From positions 18,556,782-18,620,781 of the forward strand of contig NC_053139.1 of NCBI RefSeq assembly GCF_016808335.1: 64,000 nt of DNA. Reading direction: 5' to 3'. Under the pieces are notes generated by a model, which had not been told where the DNA came from, did no database searches, and saw only the letters and a program-made list of their open reading frames with translations. The position numbers and the translations under genes were made by a program. The stretch comes from Panicum virgatum. Taxonomy: Eukaryota; Streptophyta; Magnoliopsida; Poales; Poaceae. Shown in pieces: positions 34,084-46,600 of this stretch; the first letter of the stretch is position 1, and each line of letters begins with the position of its first letter.

Positions 34084-37000
34084 ACAACTGAAGTGTCACA
34101 AAAACAAGAAGCCCAAACTTCAAGCAATCAACCCTCGGCCCTACCAACCTTTAGGATGATAATGCCCATCACCGGAGGTTCATCCCATGAGTTCGAAAAC
34201 AAGAGGCAATGCAAAAACTACTTTACGCAAGTCCACTGCATCATAACCGAAGGTCCTACCAAGAAAACACAATGGTCTCATGTTCCAATCACCTTCTCCG
34301 AAGAAGATGTCAACCTCATTGTTGACACAAATTTGGTAAACACACACGGGGTAGAACATGTGGATCGCAACAATTAATTCACCAGCGAGCTCAGATGGCG
34401 ACCGGTCAGACCGGTCACGCCAACCAGTCAGACCAGTTGGATGCAGAAGCACGCGAAGACATAGAACCTCAAGCTCAGGAGGGACCTCGTCGGAGCTCGA
34501 AGATCTAGGGTTGTTCTAGGGTCGGCAGGCCACCTAGAACGCCCTCAGATGTCGTGGAGACGCAAGAAGAACAGCAAAGGAGTTGGAAAAGCTGGGGTTT
34601 GGAAAAAGGGTAAAGTTAATGTATTTGATTCGATTGTGGTTAAAAAAACCATCAATCGGTCGTGGCCTTTATATTTATAGGTCGGGGAGGTTGTACCCCT
34701 TCCAAATCGGATTACAAAAGGACTCTATATTAGAAATCTTAACCAACTTGGACTAAACAGGCCTAGACTGGTCTGATCAGTCGGCCCGACCGGTCAGACC
34801 GGTTGGCCTCGGTGTTTGCCAATTTTGGCTACCAACACTCATCAGCCACACTCACACCGATGTCCTTGTCATTGAGGCAAACATCCAGGGGTGGACCATC
34901 CGCAAAATACTCATCGATATAGGCAGCTCTGCGGATATTCTATTTTCAAGCACCTTCGACAGAATGAACATTGACACAAACCTGCTACAACCTTCAGAAT
35001 TCCCGCTAATGGGATTCGGGGGGAAAGAGGGTGAATGCCTTGGGCAAAATATCACTCCCCATGTCCTTTGGCGATACAACAAAGCAAGGACCGAACACAT
35101 CACCTTCGATGTGGTCAAAATGCCATACCCTTACCTCGCAATACTCGGTCGAGGAACAATTAACAAATTCAAAGCTGTCGTCCATCAAATATATCTATGC
35201 ATGAAGATGCCAGCATCGGGAGGGTCATCACAGTCCATGGGAACCAACAACTTGCAAGAGACATCGAGTGTGGCGTAACCCTCTGACAAAAGAATGTCCA
35301 CATCCTCCAGACTAACCGAAAGCCAACACCATTCAAGGAGCAACCAAGAGACAAAGAAAAGATAACCTTCGAAGAGGACTGTGAAGTCAAAAAGGTACCT
35401 CTGGACGAGCACCTGCCCGATAAGCTAGTAACCATAAATGCAACCCTACAACCTGAAGAGGAAAAAGAGCTACTTGAGTTCCTGTGTAAGAATCAAGATG
35501 TATTCGCATGGTCTGCCAGTGACCTTCGCGACGTCATTAGGGACATCATCGAACATCGTCTCGACATAGACCCATCCATAAAACCCAAGAAGCAGAAACT
35601 CCGCAAAATGGCCGATGACAAAGTCGCAGCTGTCAAGGCCGAAGTCCAAAGATTGCTAGATGCGAGGGTCATACGGGATGTCAAATATCCCACATGGCTG
35701 GCAAACACAGTACTGGTGAAGAAGAAAAATGGCAAATAGCGCATGTGTATTGATTTCACTGACTTGAACAAGGCATGTCCGAAGGACGATTTCCCCCTAC
35801 CCAGAATAGACAGAGTGGTCGATGACGCAGCTAACAGTCAGCTCATGTCACTTCTGGATTGTTTCTCCAGTTATAATCACATCTGGATGAGGAAAAAGGA
35901 CGAGGAAAAACAAGCTTCATCACTCCATTCGGAACCTATTGCTTCATTAGAATGCCCGAAGGTCTCAAGAATGCGGGACAATCTTTCTCCAGAATATCTT
36001 CAGTAGTCCTTGGACCTCAGCTGAGAAGAAATATCCTGGCTTACATAGACGACATTGTTGTCACCAGCTCTGTTAGAAGCAATCATGTGGCAAACCTCGT
36101 AGAAACCTTCGCCAATTTGAGAAAGGCAAACTTGTCCCTCAACCTGGAAAAGTGCATCTTCTGCGTTCACAAAGGAAAGGTTCTGGGTTGCTTAGTCTCG
36201 ACCAAGGGGATCAAAGCTAACCCAAATAAAGTCAAAGCCCTCTGGAACATGGAGGAGCCCAGTTCCAGCAAGGATGTGCAGAAGCTAACAAGGAGAATTG
36301 CCGCCCTCAACATATTCATTCCACGCTCGGCTGACCAAAGTTTACCTTTTTTCAAGGTGCTCCGCAATGCAAAAAAGTTTGAGTGGGGTGATGAACAAAG
36401 AGAAGCCCTTCACGCACTAAAAGAATACTTACAAAACATGATCAAGATGACATCCCCAAACCCGAAGGACACACTACTACTATACATTGCTGCTTCACAC
36501 TCCGCTGTCAGCGCTGCTCTCATCCTCGAACGAGAAGTCGAAGGTCACAAGAAATAGTTGCCAGTGTATTTCATCTCTGAGGCTTTGGCCGGCTCCAAGC
36601 TCCTATATTCAGAACTTGAGAAAATAGCTTACGCCGTGATTATGTCCGCTCGTAAGCTACGTCACTATTTCAAAGCACACAAGATAATTGTGGTGACAGA
36701 TCAACCACTGCATGATCTCTTCAACAATAGAGAAGCTTCGGTCAGAATTGCCAAATGGGCTTCGGAACTCTCAGAATTCTGTATTGACTTTGCAAGAAGA
36801 ATAGCCATAAAATCCCTAGTCCTAGCAGACTTCATAGCGGATTGAACATCACCTGCCTTCAAAGAGGAACCTCCGACAGAAACCTAGATTGTACATTGCG
36901 ACGGTGCTTGGTGCAAGGATGGTGTTGGCATAGCTGCAATCCTAGAGTCCCCCTCTGGAGAAAAAACAAGATACGCAGCCTGTCTGAGCTTCGCGCATCT

Positions 37001-38593
37001 TGATCCATCAACAAATAATACAACAGAGTATGAGGCCCTACTTTAAGGCCTTCGCAAAGTGAAAGCTTTGGGTCATCAAAATTTTATCATAAGATCAGAT
37101 TCCAAAGTCATCAGAGATCATGTTGAAAACGATGCCGAGGCCAGAAAGCCAGAGCTTATTGAGTATCTAGAAGCAGTAAGAGCAATGGAGAAGCATTTGA
37201 AAGGCTTCGACATCGTGCACATCCCAAGAGCTCTGAATGGAAAAGCTGACAAGCTAGCAAAGGCAGCAGTCAGAAAAGAGCCATTACCTCCGGATGTCTT
37301 CTTCGAAGAGATCACATAACCTTCGATCAAAGCAAAAAAAAAGAAAAATGAATCGCCGCCATCTCCATTGAAGACTGGAGAACCCCCATAATGGCGTATC
37401 TTTGCGGCAACCTTGAGCCAGCAAGCGAGATAGAAGAAAAAAAATGTTCCAAAGGACAAGAGGCTATACAATCTTTGAAGGTGAATTATACAAATTGGGT
37501 GTCACAACTCCATGGCTGAAATGCATCCCCGCTTCACAAGGCATAGAGTTGCTTAAGGAGATTCATTCTGGTCTTTGTGGCTCACATAGGAGTCAGACAA
37601 CTTGTTTCAAAAGCTTTCAGACAGGGTTTCTTCTGGCCTTCGGCATTAAAAGATGCTCAACAAATTGTAAAAACTTATCAAGCTTGCCAGATGATGGGAC
37701 CGAAGTCAAAAAGACCTTCGGAACTTTCACAACTCATTCCACCAACTTGGCCCCTGCAAAGATGGAGAATTGATCTTGTCGGTCCACTCCCTACAGCACA
37801 AGGCAATTACAAGTACGCCACTGTCGCGATCGAATACTTTACAAAATGGATCGAAGCAAAGCCATTAATCAACATAACCTCTGAAACAGTCCGCAAGTTC
37901 TTCTGGCAGAACATCATCTACAAATTCGGAGTTCCCAGAGAGATCACAGTTGACAATGGCAAATAGTTCGACTCTCAGCTATTCAGGGAATTTTGCCATA
38001 GTGTAGGCACGAAGCTCATATTTGCCTCTGTCTACCACCCACAATCTAACGGAGCAGTCGAGCGTGCGAATGGCATAATTTTCAGCAGCATAAACAATTG
38101 TCTGTTTGACCAGAAAAAAGGAAAGTGGGCAGACAATCTCCCGAAGGTCATATGGTCTCACAATACCTCAGAGTCTAGAACAACCAAATTCACCCCATTC
38201 AGACTGCTTTACGGTGCCGAAGCTATGACACCAGAAGAGCTTAAGAATCGAAGCTTAAGAACAACTTCTCAGAATAATGAAGCACAACCTTCGAACGAGG
38301 CAGAACTCTCCGAACTGGACATTCTCCAAACTTTAGAAAACCTTGAAAAGTACCAGCAAGAAACTATCAAATGGAGAGACAAAAACATAGTAAAAAAGAA
38401 TATCTTTGTAGGTGACTGGGTTCTGAGAAGAAAGCCAAACGCCAAAGGTGTAGGCAAGCTCCAGTCCAAATGGGATGGCCCATTCCTTGTCATCAGGAGC
38501 AACAGGCCTGGATCTTACTACCTATCAGACAGCGAAGGAAACGAGCTGCAGCATTCCTGGAATGCTGACAGCCTCAAAAAATTCTACATGTAA
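34084..38593 (+). pseudogene. Gypsy pol polyprotein of the Retand-type element (PR-RT-RH-INT), decayed
   Basis: A linker (34084-34319) and aspartic protease (IDIGSSADILF, about 34915; an IGS replaces the usual D-S/T-G) are separated by the solo LTR. The RT spans about 35620-36300, with LLDCFSSYNHIWM and the YIDDIVV catalytic box. A one-base loss near 35912 shifts the frame. RNase H follows in two parts (to 37320), with HCDGAWCKDGVG. Integrase (37444-38593) has the zinc region (TYQACQMM), the aspartates of IDLVGPLP and VDNGK, and the ERANG glutamate. Stops lie at 35737, 36555, 36843, 37044 and 37964. All catalytic residues can be traced but the frame is closed many times. Confidence 0.88.
34320..34837 (-). 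mobile_element. Solo LTR, 518 bp, with TSD CTCAT
   Basis: TGTTGACACAAATTTGG to TTTGGCTACCAACA, flanked by CTCAT on both sides (34315-34319, 34838-34842). Removing the LTR and one CTCAT restores the protease reading of the host element. GACCGGTCAGACCGGT motifs recur inside, and the minus-strand TATA is CTATAAATATAAAGG (about 34668-34682). Confidence 0.9.
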
Positions 38594-40458
38594 TATAAGC
38601 ATGTAAAAGGGCCAGGCCGCAAAGTTATAAGCGACCTTGCACCTTCACAATTTATTTTCTTTCATTTCAAGGGTTGTACTCTTTTCCTCACATAGGGGAA
38701 CTCCATACTAGAGCTGAGGTTTTTAATGAGGCGGACCTATTGTAAACTTTCCAATTTAATAAAGTTTTTCCCCTAAATATCTCACCGCCGAAGTAGCCTA
38801 ACGGCAAACTTCGCCACGCATTCGTCGTATGCTATGCAAAAGTAAGTTAGCGAAGTTTGCAGTATCCGCAAACTTAGCATACTTATCCAACAATGCACAA
38901 TAAGTGCTACGAAGCCAAGGGGCTTTCGACCTAACAAAGGATCAAAACAAAAACACCTTTGGTGAAAAAAAAACTGCACAAACAAATGCAACACACCCAA
39001 GGGGCTTTTCAACCTTACGAAGATTTGAAGCCAAAACACCCTCGGTGTTAAAACACAAATGCCAAAAAAACCAAGGGGCTTTGGACCTAACAAAGGATTG
39101 AAACAAAAATGCCTTTGGCAAAAAAAAACTGCACAAACAAGTGCAACATGCCCAAGGGGCTGTTCGACCTTACGAAGGTTCGAAGCCAAAACACCTTCGG
39201 CGTTAAAACGCAAATGCCAAAAAACCAAGGGGCCTCCGACCTTACGAAGGTTCGAAGCCAAAAACACTTTTAGCTATAAGACTGACAGCACAAACAAGTG
39301 CAACAAGCCCAAGGGGCTTTTGACCAAACAAAGGATCGAAACCAAAACAAAGGCTCAATCCCACAAACGCAACAAAGCCAAAAAAACACAAACAGAATGC
39401 ACAACAGGTGCCACCAAACCAAGGAATTGCCAATCACGAAAAGACCAAATACACAAACACCTTCGGCATTATCCGAAATCCCGAGCAACATGATCTAGGA
39501 AGGGGGGAGACGTTTTTCTCACCAAATCAGCAGCACACATTGCTCGGGACATCGATAAAAATACCTCCGACGATAGTGCGCAAGGAAGAGCGGAGACATT
39601 TTTTTTAAAAAAAATTCTTGCGCACATCGCCTCAGAAGATAGTCCAACACTCCCCAAAAATGGCCCGTGCAATATGGCCTAGAAAGGGGGAGATGTTTTC
39701 TCAGCAAAACCTAAAAGCCCATATCACTTTGGCCCCAGCAGCACAAACACAAAGGACCTCCGATCCTAGGACAACATGCAGCGAAGCTCACAGCTTCGGA
39801 AAGTAAGCGCAAGGAAGGGGGGAGACGTTTTTCGAAAATTTTGTACACACCACCCGAAGCTGCATCCGCTTAATTCTAGCCCATCCCGAAGCTAAAAGGA
39901 GGGGGAGACATTTTTCAAAGAGCACTTAAGCCCCCACCACAGGAACGAGAAAATAACAAACAACAAGCCATCTCGAAGGATGAGCACAACAAGCCATCTC
40001 GAAGGATGAGCACAACAAATCACCTTGAAGGACGAGCACATATCTTGCATCGAAGATTCAACAAACATGTCATATGGAGTCTCTCCCAGACCAATCAAGA
40101 AACTCAGCCACACTAGGCCCTGGACGGGAGAAACAGTACACTTCCCACAGAGTACAAGCTGCCAAGTCATTGCCCTAATCACCCTCCACCGTCGAAAAGT
40201 TTTCCAAAAGATAATTAAACTTCGAGCCCTGAAACAAGGAGATGTTTACAAAACCTCACTCGACATCATATCCCAAATAACACTAGCATAACTCTGCACC
40301 TCCTGGTTTGCTTCGCCAGAGCCAGCTTTGTCCGCCTCCTCCGCTCCACCACCCTCGGCCGAAAGTCCTGGCTCCTGTATCGCTTCTGAATTCTAAAAGA
40401 CAAAGCATAATGTGAGATCAAAGAGCGAGGTCAATAGACCAAAACCCCGAAATCCCGA
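38594..40458 (+). repeat. 3' region of the Retand-type element with tandem repeats
   Basis: After the integrase stop at 38593 no gene is seen. From about 38917 to 39360 a unit of roughly 155 bp (CCAAGGGGCTTT...ACAAAGGAT...CTGCACAAACAA...ACCTTACGAAGGTT) is repeated nearly three times, and each unit is itself made of two similar halves. Between 39490 and 39910 an A-rich purine block ending GGGGGAGACGTTTTT recurs four times. The frames at 38782-39672 are repeat artefacts. Confidence 0.75.
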
Positions 40459-42844
40459 TCATGTTACCTCCAGTTGGGTAGCGGCAAGAGCACGCACGGC
40501 TTCTTTTCTAGAAGTATACCAAAACTTTTCAAAGAAGGCTGCCTTCACAGGCTGAACCCCCAAAACTTCACCACTCAAGTCGCCATACGGCACAAACGTA
40601 AAATCATCTTCCGCAAGCTTCGCAAGATCAGTGCATCCCCGCGCACTTGATGCCCTCAAACTCAGAAACCAGCCAATTCATTAGGCGAAGCACTCCCTCC
40701 CCACCCTCTGCTGGCTCGGGTAGCGGCAACGGCTCAAAACCAAGAACTGCAAGAGCTTTCTTGTACTCTATGTATACAGCATCGGCCCACCCCGCAATAT
40801 CCGCAAAGACCTGCTCAACCTTCGTCAGCTTGGCGCCAAGATCCACCGAAGCATCGTCCTTCTTCTTAGCCTCTTCTTCCAAAAAATTCACTCTCTCCTT
40901 GAGAGATGCCATTCTGTTGGCATCTTTCTCCACAGTGTCTCGAAGGCTCTCCAAAACCTTCTCGTTATTCGCCATAGCCAGTTCCATCTTCTCATTTTTT
41001 TTCCCTTCAACAGTGTGTTCTCCTCCTTCAACAGGGAAGAAAGGTTGGTCAAAGTCCGAACCTCCTCTTCAGCCTTCTTCAGCTTGCTCACCAGGCCTAG
41101 CATCTCGTTGGCCTGTTTAAGCCAGATCTCATCGTCTAAGGAAAGTTTCTTCACAGCGAAGCGGCTCGAAACTGCAAGTTTTCTGCTGAGATCTTTGACA
41201 ATTCGAACCGCCTCGGAGGTTCCACATTCGGCCAAAACTGCATCAAATTCTGCAGGTCAAAACTGTCACCTCCGGGCGATAAAACAATAAAGCATACTTA
41301 CATGATCAAACACGCAGCTTTATCTGGCGGTAGCACACCCAACAAGCTTGGACCTTCGATCAAATGCTGCAGCTCCAGTATGGACATAGCTACAGCTGCA
41401 TCAAACCATCCATCAAGTCACTATAGCGATAACAAAACCAAAAAAATGGTGGGGGGGGGGATCGAAGCTTACCAGTCTTGTCAATAGACGCTCCCATCTC
41501 AAGCGCATCATCACCTTTCGGGGGACCCTCAGGCAAATCCAAAGGTACTTCGAAACTGCCCCAGCACAAGGTGCAACAACGGCCTTCTCCCCTGAAATCT
41601 CCCCCGCCCCCACCTCCACAACATTGCGTGCACTCAACGCGGCCGTCACCTTTGGCTGCAGCACCTTCGGGACCACCGCAGCCTTCTTCTCACCAATATT
41701 AACGACGCTCTGCAGCCTCCTCCGCTTTCGAGAAGCTTCAGGGGCATTGTGCAGAGCAATCAATGCCTTGGCAACCTCCACACGACGGCTAGAACCTGCG
41801 AGTATAGTGCCATATTCATCACCAAGATCGTGGAGAGACAACCATAATGCTCCCTCGGGAGCAACAATCTCCCCACCCACAGTTTCTAACAGCTCCTTCA
41901 TGAATAGGGGCATACCTCTATTATGAGGGAAAACCTCTTGATCCAATGCCTTCCTTTTGATACTCTCCACCTTTTTGACATCAACCTTCGCAATCGAAGG
42001 TTTCAAAGACCCTCGGACACGAGTACCTACAGCAGCACTACCTCCCGAAGTTCACACTTCCTCTGCTTTACCCTTCCCCTTTGAATTTTTTAGGAGAACC
42101 TCCGATCCAACATTCCCAGGCTCTATCATACGCTTCAGCACGCCCGAAGGTAAAGGACGTGCTTCGTATTCGACACACATTTCTGAAAGACATCTGTTCA
42201 ACCGAATGTCCCCCCCCCCCCCCCCCCCCCCGCAAATCTCCACCAAAGAATTATACTCTTCACGATTCCACGGGCCAAGCATCTCCGAAGCCTCCCTCTC
42301 CAGCTCCTCAACAATAACCTCATCACTTTTACCCTCCGGCTTCCTCAAGTCAAACAGGAGCAGCAATCTCGTAATCCAAGCCTGTAAACTTTTTGTGCAC
42401 CAACTCCCTCGGGGCCCACCCGGAGGTTAATGGCCACACCCTTGCTGCAAGAAACTCTTCAACGATATCTCTACCACCACAAGCCTTACAAGCCGCTCGA
42501 AAGGCTGCAATGCAGGACTATAATTCAGCAGAGTGCTTGATGAAGCCCGGCTGTTAAGTATGATCAAAATCCTCAATTTCCGAAGCCAGTGGATATATCT
42601 CCTCACTAGATCCTTCAGGATCCGGAAATCCAATCTTGGCATAAAACCAATACCTAAGCCAATTCCCCTCCCACTTGTTCCTTTGGGCCACGGAAAGCAA
42701 GATCTTCTCAAGCCCCACCTTCTTGTTCGGCTTGCGGGGCACGAAGGTGCCACAGCCTTTTTGCACCTCGCTCGGATCAGCGTCGCTGTCCATATAAACC
42801 TTCTGAGGCTGGCAGTGCAGCTCGAAAATGAAGTAATAGTGCAT
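40459..42844 (-). pseudogene. Antisense ORF of the Retand-type element, N-terminus cut off by the duplication junction
   Basis: Minus-strand pieces: 42844-42554 (FIFELHCQPQKVY, WLRYWFYAKIGFP; the form of a 'putative gypsy type transposon' domain), 42366-42052, 42006-41413, 41235-40628 (strongly coiled-coil, lysine/glutamate-rich), and 40659-40459. Intron-like gaps separate them. The first piece runs straight into the junction, so the true start is lost. Its location between integrase and the missing 3' LTR, opposite to gag-pol, matches the plus-strand ORF in the 6968-11904 element. The role is unknown. Confidence 0.6.
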
Positions 42845-42858
42845 TGCTAAGGTGGATA
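42826..42858. other. Duplication junction with templated filler
   Basis: Retand sequence ends in AAATGAAGTAAT (42826-42837). Next come about 20 bases, AGTGCATTGCTAAGGTGGAT, which also occur at 15831-15850. The duplicated segment then starts with AAATGAAGTAAT (15703-15714 in copy 1). The same 12-mer thus stands on both sides of the filler. Confidence 0.8.
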
Positions 42859-43662
42859 AATGAAGTAATTATATATATTCTAATTACTTTTATAAATGAA
42901 TAAACTATTATAATTAAATGTTACTGGATTGGATGACATGTTGACGTGGATAACAAAATGCTAGTGGGTTTTAATTGTATGTAATAGTGCATTGCTAAGG
43001 TGGATAGCTTGCATGTTGAGAAAAATCTCTAATGAGGACTAACTATATAAGTTTTATAGATGTCAAAATTAAATGGGCGAAACCCAATTACCAGACGGTA
43101 AAACACGAAACCCACTTTTAATAATTGCGAAATTTCAAATATCTCCACCTGCGCCTCCCCCCGCCCCCACCCCAACACCCAAAAAAAAAACCCCAAACCG
43201 GCGACGGCCGATCTGCCTCCACCCATCCCGCAGCCCCTGCGCGGCTCCCCTCTGCCGGCGATGCAGCCCTCCCCTCACCCTTCTCCCACCAGCGACGCCG
43301 CACTGCGCGGCCCTCCTCTCACCGGCGACGGCCGGCCTCGGCCTCCCCCCACCAGCGACGCCACCCCTGCGGGCCAGCACGGACAGCGCGCGCGGGTGCC
43401 CTCCAAGCGCGCGTCTGCAGGGCCGGCAAGTGGGCTCTGGCCACCGCGTGCCCCTGGCGTCTGGCTTCTTCTCCTTGCTGGAGGCAAAAAAAACACAAGA
43501 AGCATGGCCAGGCACAAAGAGCCATCAACCCCGGCTGCCGGCGGGACGCCATGGAAGGGGCGACTACGCTCGCACAACGCGACCCCTCAAAGCTTATTCT
43601 CGCGGAGGCACCCTTCCTGTGCCAAGACCCGGGGCGAGGCGGAGCCCCAGACGACGAAGAAG

Positions 43663-46600
43663 ATGCCTCGCCTCGCTGGCAGGGATCCGGAGCACCCGAT
43701 TGTGATAGACGACGAAATCAAGGTGGGGTTTTTTTTGGGGGGGGGGGGCGGGGGCGGGCGGCGTCTCGATCGTTGCGAAATAGGTTCGGATAGGGGGTAC
43801 GATATGCGTTATTTTTTTGCTTGATTGGTTCCTGCTTTTTAAGAATTAGAGGGGAAACAGTTCTATGATTTGGCCCCTGATTTAGGCTCTCTTTTAAATA
43901 CGGTTGAATAGTAAGTAGTAACGCAATAGAAAGGATGTCATGGCTGTCAAGAAAAATCTTGTTCTGTCTTATTTGTTGCCATATAAAATTATTTTATCTC
44001 ACTGCTCACTAGTAATAGTTCGTAAGCTGTTTCTTGATATCTATATCTTAATATCATTTTGATCTTGTTGATGTTTATCTCATCCTAATACTAGCATGTT
44101 CATTAGTTTGATATCTCCATCCAGATCACATTGGATTTGTAGATTGTAAGACGTGGCATTATAATTTCGGCTCACCATTGTAGGGATGTGAGGTCAGGGA
44201 TAATCAATCAGCAATCACACCACTGCGCAGATCCCCACGGTTCCATCCAGCTGGTAAGAGTTTGGGCAAACAACTGCTGCCTCAGAGGCCCCTTGTTACT
44301 CATAACAGAAAGACTCCAAATGCTTCAGGGAAAGATAATAATATAACGAACCTTAGGAGTAGCCAGAGAAATGCTGCAGCAAAGGCTTTGCCAAGGATGA
44401 AAAGCGACAAGGCGCCACAGCCACTGTGTTCGAATTCCCCGGATATTCCTATCAGGAAAAAGATTGCAGATCTATCTTGCAAAAAGAAAGAGAAGAAAGA
44501 GCTAAACGCCAACCCTTGTGAGGTGCTTACTAGAAAGAGGAAGAGAGGCACTGAAGGCAGATCCTCACCAAAGAGACCAAATTACCAGGACCTCCAATCA
44601 CTGCCTCCAGATAGCCAAGAAATTGCAACTAGCAATGAAACCAGAAAAGTTAGCCACCAAAAAGGTAAAAATAAAAAGGATTCAGCTTTGGTGGTGCAGC
44701 CCAAAATTGGGGATGATAGACTGATGAACACCGAGGAAAATAATGAAGAGCCATCTGGGACTGAAAGAGAAAGAAAACAAAATTTTCATGGTTTAGATGA
44801 TTGAACAGAAGAGCAGGATGTCGCATTGCGCAAGGCATACTTCAGTGCCCGACCTTCCCCGCATTTCTGGAAGAGAGTTTCCAAACTGGTAATTCGAGTC
44901 CTTATGATATTTGCTTTAGTGTTTTCATCATTTTTTCATAATTGCAACAGCTACCCCAAGAACCATTATTGTATATCATTATCTTGTCTTATTTTATCAT
45001 AAAAATTGAACAAGAATGATGCAGTTAATGTATTGTGGTCTGACATGATTTTACATCTATTTAGGAAATGCCCACGCAAGCATGGATTGTTCATGGTTTT
45101 TTGTGCTACTCCTTGTAGCTTAGTTGGTATTCCTCTTATGAATGATGTACAACAGAAACAGTAAAGTGCAAGGCTAGACACTTGTCCACAATTTTGTCAT
45201 AGTCCAACTCCAACCTAACCTAAATAATAATTAGTAAAATGGGATGAGTAGTTGCAAGATGTATGGTCAACTATAACGGGAAAAGAGAATGCTCCACTCC
45301 AAAGAATTAGATGGTGTCATTTTTCCGAACAAGAATGTCTATTTCCCAAAACTGTTCACTGTTCACTGTTAGCTTTTTGACTTTTATATTTGTTAGGTCG
45401 GTTCTTATTTAATATTATTCATACATAATTGTTACTTGTTAGGAAAGTCCTCTTTACAAGTAGGCTTATTATAATTTTTATTCTCAAGCAAGGGTAGTCC
45501 AAATAAGTTCTTTTATCTCAGCTTCTCAATGTCTTCTAGTCTTGGCTGATGGCATGGAAGAAGAGCTCCTGGCTCGCCTGCTAAAGGCAGATGCCCAGCC
45601 GCCCATGTAATATCTCCTTTCCATCTGGTCTTGGATCCTTGGCAACAGCATGGGCATCTGCCCCACCCTTTACCCACCTGTGCAAATTACACAGGAAAGC
45701 AGTAGTTGTGAACCAACTCTGCTGGCCTGCCAAGGATGAATGCCCTATCCTTGGTCATCAGATCCTTACCCACCTGTGCAAATTACACAATAAAGCAGTA
45801 GTTGTGAACCAAATGCTGCCTGTTTGTTTATGAAACATATGGTCATATGCGCATTGGGCTACTTTCCTCTCTAAATGTGTAATTCCTGACATATTAGTAA
45901 ATTAAAAATAGGCAATGGTATCTAAATACTTTGTAGATACTAGCTAGTAACACATGCCATACATTATGAACAATAGCTTTTACATGTATTGCTTTCTGTC
46001 TTCTCCGGTTTTTTCTGACACTAACTCAGAAGAACATTAGTGTTGTTAGCATTTATTGTTTGACAGTTAATTTCCACTATTGTTTTGACTTTTGCTGGCG
46101 CCAGTTCTTAGCATTCCTGACAGTTAATTTCCACTATTGTTTTGACTTTTGACATTTTAAGGCAAACCTTAGTTCTATTTATTTGCAGGTGCCAGGGAGA
46201 TCTGCTGAAGAGTGCTTCAACAGAATCCATGCTAACCTCTCAACACCTACTCCTATTGCCCGTCGTTCTAGGATATGCAAAGCAAAGTTTTCTCCTCTAG
46301 CAAATTTTTCATTATCCAATCCTGAACTTCCAAATCTCTTGGAACCAGCAGTTGGGAGGCAAAGGACTTCTAAACAAAAGAGCCTAGCAGCACAGAAGAC
46401 AGTGAGACACTTGCTTCAAAAGCAGTGCCTCATTGACCATGCTCATGAGGCTGATCACTTCTCAATATTTGAATCCTCACCAAGTGCCTTACAATTGAAC
46501 ATTTCTTTTGAGGATTCTCCCGGGACTCCTCACAGTAGTGTGAATTCAGGTTCTACGCCCAGGTTCAGCGCAAGTTCTTTAGGACAAAAGAAACCATTTT

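Larger units (their letters stand above)
21811..42832 (+). mobile_element. Tat/Retand-type Gypsy element, nested and 3'-truncated
   Basis: 5' LTR 21811-22380, then gag, protease, RT, RNase H and integrase in that order on the plus strand, a 3' region with tandem repeats, and an antisense ORF. It is interrupted by three LTR insertions (23904-30769, 30967-34083, 34320-34837). The 3' LTR is missing: the element stops at about 42832 where copy 2 of the duplicated segment begins. The left TSD is GTTGG (21806-21810). Several stop codons and at least one frameshift show it is dead. Gene order and motifs are Gypsy; the Tat/Retand assignment rests on the antisense ORF and the repeat-rich 3' region. 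Confidence 0.82.

Noticed and set aside
30962..34088. 5-bp target-site duplication for the 3.1-kb LTR
   Set aside because: TAGTC and ACTGA do not match; no duplication claimed.
38782..39672. Several ORFs of 60-160 codons with repeated KTPS/KCQK-like words
   Set aside because: Translations of the 155-bp tandem repeats, not a gene.
42209..42231. C-run as a functional site
   Set aside because: Simple homopolymer in a decayed antisense ORF; more likely slippage or a sequencing-prone run.
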